Shown here: in pieces, positions 1 through 4,994 of the stretch
How the letters are laid out: the number at the start of each line of letters is the position of its first letter
Position numbering within the stretch: position 1 is the first letter of the stretch
NCBI GenBank assembly: GCA_005881235.1
Contig: VBEQ01000064.1
Location: forward strand, 1-6,008
DNA length: 6,008 nt
Direction of reading: 5' to 3'
From: Chloroflexota bacterium
GTDB taxonomy: Bacteria; Chloroflexota; Dormibacteria; CF-121
Program-made: the position numbers and the translations under genes
Notes under the pieces: generated by a model
Database searches by the model: none
The model's input: the letters and a program-made list of their open reading frames with translations, nothing else
What the model was told of the DNA's origin: nothing

Positions 1-290
1 CGATTGAGCGCGGTCAGGCGCGACACGGTGGTGATGCCGACGAACATCACGATCAACAGCATCGGGATCGCGATCGAAATGAAGATCGGCCCGAAGTGGT
101 CGGCCTGCGCGACGAGGGCGAGCGCGATCAACGCCCCCGACAGGATCGACAGGAAAATCGTCACCCGGCTCAGCGCCTCGTTGTAGGTGAGCGCGCGGGT
201 CGCCAGCAGGCTCCAGTGCTCGGTCGCCAGGATCTGCAGCCTGGCGGCGGACCCGGCATCACGTCCAATCGGGGGAATTTCGGTCGACAT
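1..290 (-). CDS. Hypothetical membrane protein, N-terminal part (runs off left edge)
   Basis: The minus strand is open from an ATG at 290 to the window edge, giving the first 96 residues of a longer protein. The start is MSTEIPPIGRDAGSAARLQI. A soluble, helix-prone stretch (residues 15-42, containing ATEHWSLLATRALTYNEALS) precedes two hydrophobic segments at about 44-61 and 67-86, with only a short linker between them. This looks like a helical hairpin anchoring the protein in the inner membrane. The start is well supported by an AAGGAG sequence six bases upstream. I do not recognise a characterised family. The arrangement resembles small uncharacterised membrane proteins, and no function should be assigned. 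It lies 119 bp downstream of the CopC-CopD gene in the same direction. It could belong to the same transcription unit or have its own promoter in that gap, where I see no convincing -35/-10 pair. Confidence 0.75.
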   Translation of the reverse strand, partial: MSTEIPPIGRDAGSAARLQILATEHWSLLATRALTYNEALSRVTIFLSILSGALIALALVAQADHFGPIFISIAIPMLLIVMFVGITTVSRLTALN

Positions 291-296
291 TTCTCT

Positions 297-302
297 CTCC
301 TT
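297..302 (-). promoter_or_regulatory. Ribosome binding site of the left-edge membrane protein
   Basis: On the minus strand AAGGAG (302 to 297) sits six bases before the ATG at 290. This decides the start in favour of that ATG rather than the ATG at 364, whose frame is different and gives an Arg/Pro-rich translation with no protein-like character. Confidence 0.6.
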
Positions 303-409
303 CTACACGAACGGCCTGTGCCTGGATCGACATCGAACCACTCCGGCAGCCGCGTTGTAATCATTGTGGCGAGCGAGGGGGGCCTTCGCGGCCGGTGGCA
401 GCTGAACGC

Positions 410-1591
410 CTAGCGGGGCGGCGGCAGCGAGATCAACACAGCAGCCATCACAAGGATGAGGGCGGCGACCCCCACCCCGACCCTCCCCCGCAAGCGGGGG
501 AGGGAAAAGGCCGGCAAGGGGGAGGGAAAATAGCGCCGCAGTAAAGGGCGGGAGAACAGAGCGACGGCAATCGCGACAATCGCGCCCTTAACGAATAGAA
601 CCCACCCGTAACCCGTGGTCACCAGTGCGGCCGGAGATCCGAGATGGGCGAGGGCCAGCAGAAGCCCGGTGCCGATCGCGATCGCGAAGGCGCCGATTGC
701 GTAGGGCCTGAAGCGCCGGTCCGGCGCGACCAGGACTCCCGCGAGCCCACCGACCCAGATTCCCGTCGCTGACACATGGAAAGCGTCGAGCAACAAGCCC
801 GCGCCCGGCAATCCCGGGATCGCGTGCGCGCTCGCGCCGTCGATCAGCGCCATGACGGCGCCCAGAGCGAGTACCGGCCAGGCCGATTCGAGAGCGAGCA
901 GTGCCCACACGAGCAAGGCGACGCCCAGGCGCAGGCCGAGCAGGCGGCCGAAAGGCGAGGCGAGGATCGCGATGGCGGTGTCGCCATCGAACGAAAGGCT
1001 CGCGAGCTGCGCGACCAGCGCGACGGGCTCGGCGGCGATCAGCAATACCACGCCTATGACCGCGAACCGTCGCAGTCGTGGCTCACGTCTTGACACAACC
1101 TGATACGCGATGATCCCGAACGTCAGGGCGAAACCCAGGAAGTGGATCCAGCGAGCCAGCGCTTGAAGCGCGAACCCAAGCGGCGTGGCCGTCCCGATCT
1201 CGCCACCGGAAACTGCGGCCAGATAGGGATTGGCACTCGGTTGCCCGACAACGAAACTGAATGCCCCTCGCGATGGGTGGGTGTCCGCGGCCAGTGCCTG
1301 CCAGGTCACGACGAAGGTTCCGGTTTCCGTCGAGCTGATCGGCGCGGTGAGCAGGTGACCCTCTGCGCGAGCCGGCCCGGCGACCTGTCGGCCGCTCGGG
1401 CTGAAGACCTTGATTCCCTTGCCGGCCGGAATCACCGTCTCCGAGAACGTCAACGAGATCGACGCGGGCGGAGCGCCGAGCACTGCATCCGGGGATGGGT
1501 CTGAGCCGAACAGCACCGCGTGCGCCCAGACGGCGCGCGGGGCGAGGGCCAGGACGGCCGCCAGGCCGACGACCAGGAGTCGACGGCCCAA
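410..1591 (-). CDS. CopC-CopD fusion, copper resistance/uptake-type membrane protein
   Basis: A periplasmic CopC-like copper-binding domain is fused to a CopD-like membrane domain. From the chosen TTG start (1591) the protein has 393 residues. Residues 1-23 (MGRRLLVVGLAAVLALAPRA, then VWA) form a clear signal peptide. Cleavage would expose His24, matching the N-terminal copper-ligand His of mature CopC. The CopC-like part (about 24-118) includes SDPSPDAVLGAPPASISLTF and, near its end, WQALAADTHPSRGAFSFVVG, whose D-T-H corresponds to the conserved D-x-H ligand region. The remainder is a series of hydrophobic helices typical of CopD. The frame is open up to another TTG at 1693, but those 34 extra residues are Arg/Pro-rich, overlap the MFS gene end and would bury the signal peptide. 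The TTG at 1591 lies two bases after the MFS stop (TGA, 1596-1594), suggesting translational coupling; no strong ribosome binding site is visible. A GC-rich palindrome is inserted in frame before the last helix. Whether it imports copper or confers resistance cannot be told. Confidence 0.85.
   Translation of the reverse strand: MGRRLLVVGLAAVLALAPRAVWAHAVLFGSDPSPDAVLGAPPASISLTFSETVIPAGKGIKVFSPSGRQVAGPARAEGHLLTAPISSTETGTFVVTWQALAADTHPSRGAFSFVVGQPSANPYLAAVSGGEIGTATPLGFALQALARWIHFLGFALTFGIIAYQVVSRREPRLRRFAVIGVVLLIAAEPVALVAQLASLSFDGDTAIAILASPFGRLLGLRLGVALLVWALLALESAWPVLALGAVMALIDGASAHAIPGLPGAGLLLDAFHVSATGIWVGGLAGVLVAPDRRFRPYAIGAFAIAIGTGLLLALAHLGSPAALVTTGYGWVLFVKGAIVAIAVALFSRPLLRRYFPSPLPAFSLPRLRGRVGVGVAALILVMAAVLISLPPPR
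470..530. repeat. GC-rich palindromic repeat inserted in frame within the CopD coding region
   Basis: A perfect 11-bp inverted repeat, CCCTCCCCCGC (481-491) and GCGGGGGAGGG (494-504), is separated by only AA. A 13-bp direct repeat, GGGGGAGGGAAAA, occurs at 496-508 and again at 518-530, and a C-rich arm (471-480) flanks the left side. On the minus strand the segment is translated as FPSPLPAFSLPRLRGRVGVG, placed between a hydrophobic segment and the last helix of the CopD domain. Translations such as LPRLRGRVGVG are, from memory, typical of widely scattered palindromic elements in GC-rich genomes. The element looks like a mobile or repetitive palindrome that landed in a tolerant loop and kept the frame. 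Confidence 0.65.
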
Positions 1592-1593
1592 TC

Positions 1594-2874
1594 TCAGGTG
1601 TAAGCCGGCGCCTCGGCGGGAATCGGCAATCCCGGTCCCTCCGTGCGGCGCGTGCGGACGATCCGAAGCACGAGGCCGGCCGCGATCAGGCAAAGGAGCC
1701 CGGAACTCATGAAGGCGAGCTGGTAGTCGCCAAAGAAGGTGCGCACCGCGCCGGCCGCGAAGGCGATCGAAGCGGCGCCCAGCTGGTGCGCGGCGAAGAT
1801 CCAGCCGTAGACGATGGTGAAGTTCTGCTGGCCGAAGAGCTTGCGTGCCAGCTGAACGGTGGGCGGCACCGTCGCGACCCAGTCGAGTCCATAGAAGACG
1901 ATGAACAGGACCAACCCGAAGTACGCGGTGCCAAACGCGTAGGGGAGGAACAACAACGAGAGGCCGCGCAGGCCGTAGTACCAGAACAGTAACCAGCGGC
2001 TGTCGAAGCGGTCGGTGAGGACTCCCGACACGAGCGTCCCGACCACGTCAAAGATGCCGATCACCGCGAGCAGGCTGGCCGCCGTCACCTCCGCCATGCC
2101 GTGGTCCATCGATGCCGGAATCAGGTGCGTGCCGATCAGGCCGTTGGTCGATGCGCCGCAGATGAAGAAGCTGCCGGAGAGCAACCAGAAATCGCGCGAG
2201 CGCACGCCGATGCCGAGACCGCGAAAGGCGTTGCGGATGGGGTTGCCGGTCGAGAGTGGCCCCGTGTCCGGAACGGTTGCACCGTAGGCGCGCAACCCGA
2301 GATCGGCCGGCCGGTTGCGCAGGAAGAGCGCGACGACCGGCACGACCGCGAGCGCCGCGACACCAACGGTGATCGCGGCGCTACGCCAGCCGCGATTCTG
2401 GGCCAGCCAGCCGAGGAAGGGGAGGAAGATCAGCTGGCCCGTCGCGCCGGCCGCCGTTAGCGCGCCGAGGACCAATCCGCGACGGTGGACGAACCAGCGG
2501 CCGGCGACAGTCGCGGCGAGGACCGATGCCATGCAGCCCGTGCCGAGGCCGACGACCACGCCCCAGAGCAGGTAGAGCTGCCATGGCGCCGTCATCACCG
2601 TGGTCAATAGCGCGCCCGACGCAACCGTGACCAGCGCGCCGACCGTCACGGTGCGGATGCCGAAGCGGTTCATGAGCGCGGCGGCGAATGGCCCCGTGAA
2701 TCCGAACAAGAGGAGGTTGATGAAGACGGCGAAGGAGATGACCGCCCGGTTCCAGCCGAACTCGTGCTCCAGTGGCACGATCAGCACCCCGGGCGTCGCA
2801 CGGAATCCCGCGGCCCCCATGAGGGCGACGAACGTGACCGCGGCGACAATCCACGCGTAGTGGACGCGTTTCAT
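1594..2874 (-). CDS. MFS transporter, 12-helix, possibly monocarboxylate/oxalate-formate type
   Basis: This is an inner-membrane major facilitator superfamily transporter of 426 residues from ATG 2874, a normal length for a 12-helix member. It begins MKRVHYAWIVAAVTFVALMG, the first membrane helix. The next segment reads GFRATPGVLIVPLEHEFGWN, a pattern I associate with the monocarboxylate and oxalate/formate group of MFS proteins. A loop 2-3 signature-like stretch follows (AALMNRFGIRTV). The second half has a central loop (about residues 190-220), then a new helix set starting near DFWLLSGSFFICG and the loop TDRFDSRW, equivalent to the loop 2-3 motif of the second bundle. The reading frame stays open upstream to 3072, but that extension is not hydrophobic, contains several Cys and Arg residues and overlaps the divergent gene at 2967, so I reject it. 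No good Shine-Dalgarno sequence precedes the ATG. Its TGA stop lies two bases from the copper gene's probable start, implying one transcript. The substrate is unknown. Confidence 0.85.
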   Translation of the reverse strand: MKRVHYAWIVAAVTFVALMGAAGFRATPGVLIVPLEHEFGWNRAVISFAVFINLLLFGFTGPFAAALMNRFGIRTVTVGALVTVASGALLTTVMTAPWQLYLLWGVVVGLGTGCMASVLAATVAGRWFVHRRGLVLGALTAAGATGQLIFLPFLGWLAQNRGWRSAAITVGVAALAVVPVVALFLRNRPADLGLRAYGATVPDTGPLSTGNPIRNAFRGLGIGVRSRDFWLLSGSFFICGASTNGLIGTHLIPASMDHGMAEVTAASLLAVIGIFDVVGTLVSGVLTDRFDSRWLLFWYYGLRGLSLLFLPYAFGTAYFGLVLFIVFYGLDWVATVPPTVQLARKLFGQQNFTIVYGWIFAAHQLGAASIAFAAGAVRTFFGDYQLAFMSSGLLCLIAAGLVLRIVRTRRTEGPGLPIPAEAPAYT

Positions 2875-2885
2875 TGGTTTCACGG

Positions 2886-2913
2886 AATATACAGGCCTGT
2901 TCGGAAACAACTC
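2886..2913 (-). promoter_or_regulatory. Possible promoter of the MFS/CopC-CopD unit
   Basis: On the minus strand TATATT (2891 to 2886) resembles a -10 box. GAGTTG (2913 to 2908) lies 16 bases upstream as a weak -35. Transcription would start only about five bases before the ATG at 2874, giving a nearly leaderless message. That would explain the lack of a ribosome binding site for the transporter. For the divergent plus-strand gene a TTGACT (2924-2929) is visible, but no acceptable -10 sits at the proper distance. Confidence 0.25.
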
Positions 2914-2951
2914 GCCGATGAATTTGACTTCGCCCGCCAGTCTTAGGTTGC

Positions 2952-2960
2952 AAAAGGAGG
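2952..2960 (+). promoter_or_regulatory. Strong ribosome binding site deciding a GTG start
   Basis: AAAAGGAGG ends six bases before the GTG at 2967. It is the near-perfect complement of the 16S rRNA 3' end and fixes the GTG as the start of the split-barrel protein. The same motif recurs before the SnoaL-like gene. Confidence 0.7.
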
Positions 2961-2966
2961 CAACGA

Positions 2967-3479
2967 GTGGAAGAGAAGAACCTCGATATCTACGGCAACA
3001 AACCGATTCCCTGGTCGCGCGCGCTCGCGGCGCTTGAGGCGCCACCGACGAAACCTGGGAACGGCGCGCCAAACACGTTCTGGTTGGCCACCAGTCGGCC
3101 CGACCAGCGGCCGCACGTCGCGGGGGTGGGTGCGCTGTGGGACGACGGCAACTTTTACTTCGTGAGCGGCCCTGGGACCCGCAAGAGCCGGAACCTGGCG
3201 AAGAATCCGAGTTGCGTCATCTCGGTCATCCTCAGCGGGCTCGACCTGGTTGTCGAGGGAACCGCCCGCGTGGTCACCGACGAGCCGACGCTCCAGCGCC
3301 TGGTGAAGCGCTATAACGCGGAGGGGTGGCCGGCGAGTGTGAAGGATGGTGCCTTCACTGCCGAGTACAGCGCGCCGAGCGCTGGGCCCCCTCCCTGGAA
3401 CCTGTACGTCGTGACCCCATCGACTGCCTTCGGCACGGCTACTGTGGAGCCATATGGCGCGACACGCTGGCGCTTCTAG
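2967..3479 (+). CDS. Pyridoxamine 5'-phosphate oxidase family (split beta-barrel flavin/F420-binding) protein
   Basis: This 170-residue soluble protein starts with GTG behind an excellent AAAAGGAGG site. Residues about 36-160 fit the split beta-barrel of the pyridoxamine-phosphate-oxidase-like superfamily. TFWLATSRPDQRPHVAGVGA (37-56) is the first strand pair with the typical 'x-P-H-x-x' turn. FYFVSGPGTRKSRNLAKNPS (63-82) is the characteristic cofactor-phosphate region ending in 'K-x-x-N-L-x-x-N-P'. VVEGTARVV follows as the next strand. Such proteins bind FMN, F420 or heme and usually reduce small substrates. The length and sequence do not tell which cofactor is used, and true PdxH activity is unlikely from this short form. 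It is the first gene of the four-gene plus-strand cluster, and its end overlaps the GNAT gene if the latter starts at 3454. Confidence 0.8.
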   Translation: MEEKNLDIYGNKPIPWSRALAALEAPPTKPGNGAPNTFWLATSRPDQRPHVAGVGALWDDGNFYFVSGPGTRKSRNLAKNPSCVISVILSGLDLVVEGTARVVTDEPTLQRLVKRYNAEGWPASVKDGAFTAEYSAPSAGPPPWNLYVVTPSTAFGTATVEPYGATRWRF

Positions 3480-4002
3480 GATGACTGACCCGAAGCTCCC
3501 TGCCATCCGCCTGCGGCCAGCGGTGGCGAGCGACGCCCAGGCGATCGGAGCCGTCTTCGATGCGGCGGTCCGGGTGGGGTGGACGTACCTCGGAGAGTTG
3601 GCAAGCCAGCCGATGTTCACGGCGGCCGACTGGGACAAAGATGTTGCCGACCATGCGCCACCGAACCTGATGCTGGTTGCGACTGACGATGCTGATCGGA
3701 TTGTTGGCTTCACGGCCGTCCATCCCGTCGACTGCGAGATGTACCTGCTCTTCGTCGACCCGGCGGCGGCGGGTCGCGGCGTCGGGCGGATGCTCCTCGC
3801 TGCGGCCGACAGCGCCCTTCGCGCTGCAGGCTGTCGCGAGGCCTTCCTCTATACCCACGAGCAGAACGAGCGCGCCTTGCGTGTGTACGCCAGCGCAGGC
3901 TACCGCCCGGACGGGTCGATACGCGAGTCGGACTTCCGCGGGACCAGGATGCGCGAGGTGCGCCTGGTCAAGCAGCTTGACAACCTGGAAACTAACGCCT
4001 AG
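3454..4002 (+). CDS. GNAT family N-acetyltransferase
   Basis: This GCN5-related acetyltransferase transfers an acetyl group from acetyl-CoA to an unknown amine. In the 182-residue version the domain begins at IRLRPAVASDAQAIG (18-32). Strand 4 and motif A follow, with YLLFVDPAAAGRGVGRMLL (97-115) carrying the R-G-x-G-R acetyl-CoA pyrophosphate loop at 108-112. The C-terminal motif NERALRVYASAGYRPDG (138-154) contains the N-x-x-A-x-x-x-Y pattern with Tyr145 in the usual general-acid position. Two starts are possible. ATG 3454 has GGAG four bases upstream (3446-3449) and overlaps the preceding gene by 26 bp. ATG 3481 lies one base after the upstream TAG, begins MTDPKLPAIRLRP and has no usable ribosome site. 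I list the longer form, but the shorter one (173 residues) also contains the whole domain. Confidence 0.85.
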   Translation: MARHAGASRMTDPKLPAIRLRPAVASDAQAIGAVFDAAVRVGWTYLGELASQPMFTAADWDKDVADHAPPNLMLVATDDADRIVGFTAVHPVDCEMYLLFVDPAAAGRGVGRMLLAAADSALRAAGCREAFLYTHEQNERALRVYASAGYRPDGSIRESDFRGTRMREVRLVKQLDNLETNA

Positions 4003-4032
4003 AACAGCGAGGGGTAGCCAGCGTCACGCACG

Positions 4033-4040
4033 AAAGGAGG
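4033..4040 (+). promoter_or_regulatory. Ribosome binding site of the SnoaL-like gene
   Basis: AAAGGAGG lies seven bases before the ATG at 4048, in the 45-bp gap after the GNAT gene. No promoter or terminator is evident in that gap, so the message probably continues from the upstream genes. Confidence 0.7.
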
Positions 4041-4047
4041 ACATCAC

Positions 4048-4485
4048 ATGTCGGAGAAGAACAAGGCACTCGTCTCACGCATCCCTTTGGAAGCTTTCAA
4101 CCAGGGCAAGCTCGAGGTCATCGACGAGGTGATCGCGGATAACTCCGTCGAGCACTCGCCTCTGCCGCCGGGGATGCCGACCGGAAAGGAAGGACTTAAG
4201 GCCTTGATCAAGGCCCTGCGTAGCGCCTTTCCAGATTACAAGGTCACGATCGGTCTTCAAGTCGCCGAAGGCGACCTTGTGGTGCAGCGTGCCACGACCA
4301 CCGGCACGATGAAGGGCGAATTTGCGGGGATGCCTCCGAGCGGCAAGAAGGCGACGTGGGAGGCCATCCACATCACCCGGGTCAAAGACGGCAAGATCGT
4401 CGAGCACTGGGGGGTGCAGGACCAGCTCGGCATGCTGCAGCAGCTGGGCTTCAGCCCGACGCCGGAGGCAGCGGCCGCGCGCTAA
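4048..4485 (+). CDS. SnoaL-like / ester cyclase family protein (NTF2-like fold)
   Basis: This 145-residue protein has the alpha+beta cone fold pattern of the SnoaL/NTF2-like group. An N-terminal helix pair (NKALVSRIPLEAFNQGKLEV, 5-24) is followed by IDEVIADNSVEHSPLPPGMP (25-44), where His36 and the Pro-rich loop match the typical 'x-x-H-x' entrance of SnoaL. LKALIKALRSAFPDYKVTIG (50-69) is the conserved helix and 'FPD' turn. The strands GDLVVQRATTTGTMKGEF, then WEAIHITRVKDGKIVEHWGV (104-123), follow, and the protein ends in the usual QLGMLQQLG helix. Family members include polyketide cyclases, isomerases and many proteins of unknown activity, so the exact reaction cannot be given. The stop TAA is three bases before the next ATG, suggesting coupling to the DsrE gene. 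Confidence 0.85.
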   Translation: MSEKNKALVSRIPLEAFNQGKLEVIDEVIADNSVEHSPLPPGMPTGKEGLKALIKALRSAFPDYKVTIGLQVAEGDLVVQRATTTGTMKGEFAGMPPSGKKATWEAIHITRVKDGKIVEHWGVQDQLGMLQQLGFSPTPEAAAAR

Positions 4486-4488
4486 CGC

Positions 4489-4851
4489 ATGGAACAGGTG
4501 CTGACGATCTCGACGACCTGGGGGACGAATGACCCAACGAAGGCAACCATCCCATTTCACCTGGCTCGCGGGGCCAAACAAAGCGGCGTTGACGTTCGGA
4601 TTGTTCTGGTGGGCGACTCGACGGACCTGATCCGATCGGGCGTGGCTGACACGGTCCGAGGAAAGGGCGTGCCGCCGATGAGGGAAGTTCTGGACTTCGC
4701 CCGCGAGAATAAGATCCCAATCCATGTGTGAAAGGGTTGCGCCGAGGCCCGTGGGGTCTCTCAGGCTGAGCTTGATGCCACTCAAGGATCGTGGATCGAC
4801 CCTAAAGGCTGGACGCGCCTGATCATGGAGGGACGCAACATCGCGTTCTAG
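4489..4851 (+). CDS. DsrE-family protein with in-frame UGA; probable selenoprotein (Sec81)
   Basis: A DsrE/DsrF-like small sulfur-relay-type fold. Residues 1-80 read from ATG 4489 and begin MEQVLTISTTWGTNDPTKAT, the first strand plus the 'T-x-G-x-x-D-P-T-x-A' loop. GVDVRIVLVGDSTDLIRSGV gives the second strand with G-D, and REVLDFARENKIPIHV leads into the putative active-site loop. Codon 81 is TGA (4729-4731). The same frame then continues with 39 sense codons (KGCAEARGVSQAELD near the start) to TAG at 4849-4851, giving 120 residues, the expected size of the family. DsrE relatives commonly have Cys in this loop, so V-U-K-G-C would be a U-x-x-C redox motif. A SECIS-like hairpin begins 12 bases after the UGA, and a terminator follows the distal TAG by 23 bp. 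UGA is a normal stop elsewhere in the window. The gene starts three bases after the SnoaL-like stop without its own strong ribosome site. Alternatives are a nonsense mutation or a sequencing error at a Cys codon. The role is probably thiol/selenol redox or sulfur transfer; the substrate is unknown. Confidence 0.75.
4732..4766 (+). promoter_or_regulatory. Candidate bacterial SECIS element directly after the UGA
   Basis: GAGGCCC (4744-4750) pairs with GGGTCTC (4754-4760) as seven base pairs, including one G-U, closing a three-base loop GTG (4751-4753). A lower GCC (4741-4743) can pair with GGC (4764-4766) across a three-base bulge. The upper stem starts 12 bases after the UGA and the loop begins with G 20 bases after it. 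This resembles the known geometry of bacterial SECIS elements, such as E. coli fdhF, where the upper stem begins about 11 bases after the UGA and a loop G is needed for SelB binding. The pairing is seen by eye; no folding energy was computed. Confidence 0.55.
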
Positions 4852-4873
4852 CTCAGGCTGGCTCAAACAAGAA

Positions 4874-4900
4874 GAACGGCGGCTGGGGAAGCCGCCGTTC
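4874..4900. terminator. Strong hairpin terminator, possibly bidirectional
   Basis: GAACGGCGGCT (4874-4884) and AGCCGCCGTTC (4890-4900) form a perfect 11-bp stem around a GGGGA loop. On the plus strand it is followed by the moderately T-rich CTATTTACATT; on the minus strand by TTCTTCTTGTTTG. It lies between the convergent DsrE and IolC-like genes and could end both transcripts. It begins 23 bp after the TAG at 4849-4851, but would be 142 bp after the internal UGA. Confidence 0.75.
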
Positions 4901-4994
4901 CTATTTACATTGACCTAGCATATGCACTGAGCCTCGTTGTGAAGAAGTTCCCCAAAGATATAACGCAGCGTAGCGGGGAGGCGAATGCGTGAGT

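Noticed and set aside
2924..2952. TTGACT at 2924-2929 as the -35 box of a promoter for the split-barrel gene.
   Set aside because: No reasonable -10 lies 16-18 bases downstream, and the implied start would fall within the ribosome binding site.
2875..3072. 66-residue N-terminal extension of the MFS transporter.
   Set aside because: It overlaps the divergent gene's start and ribosome site, is not hydrophobic and precedes a first helix that begins directly after ATG 2874.
2943..3713. Minus-strand open frame of 256 codons opposite the split-barrel and GNAT genes.
   Set aside because: Shadow of two recognisable plus-strand genes with strong ribosome sites; its own translation resembles no family.
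4489..4731. DsrE gene annotated as a complete 80-residue protein ending at the UGA.
   Set aside because: It would lack the C-terminal third and the Cys-containing loop of the family, while the missing part is present in the same frame directly after the UGA.
4729..4731. UGA reassigned to Trp or Gly throughout the genome (alternative genetic code).
   Set aside because: The MFS gene (1594-1596) and the IolC-like gene (4995-4997) end normally at TGA, and the upstream partial gene ends at TGA overlapping the kinase start.
4760..4860. Nine-base direct repeat CTCAGGCTG at 4760-4768 and 4852-4860.
   Set aside because: Short, imperfectly extended and without further structure; most likely chance in GC-rich sequence, and not evidence of an attachment site.
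4075..4866. Long minus-strand open frame of 263 codons opposite the SnoaL-like and DsrE genes.
   Set aside because: The translation is rich in Arg, His and Pro without domain features, and it lies opposite two convincing genes; a GC-rich shadow frame.
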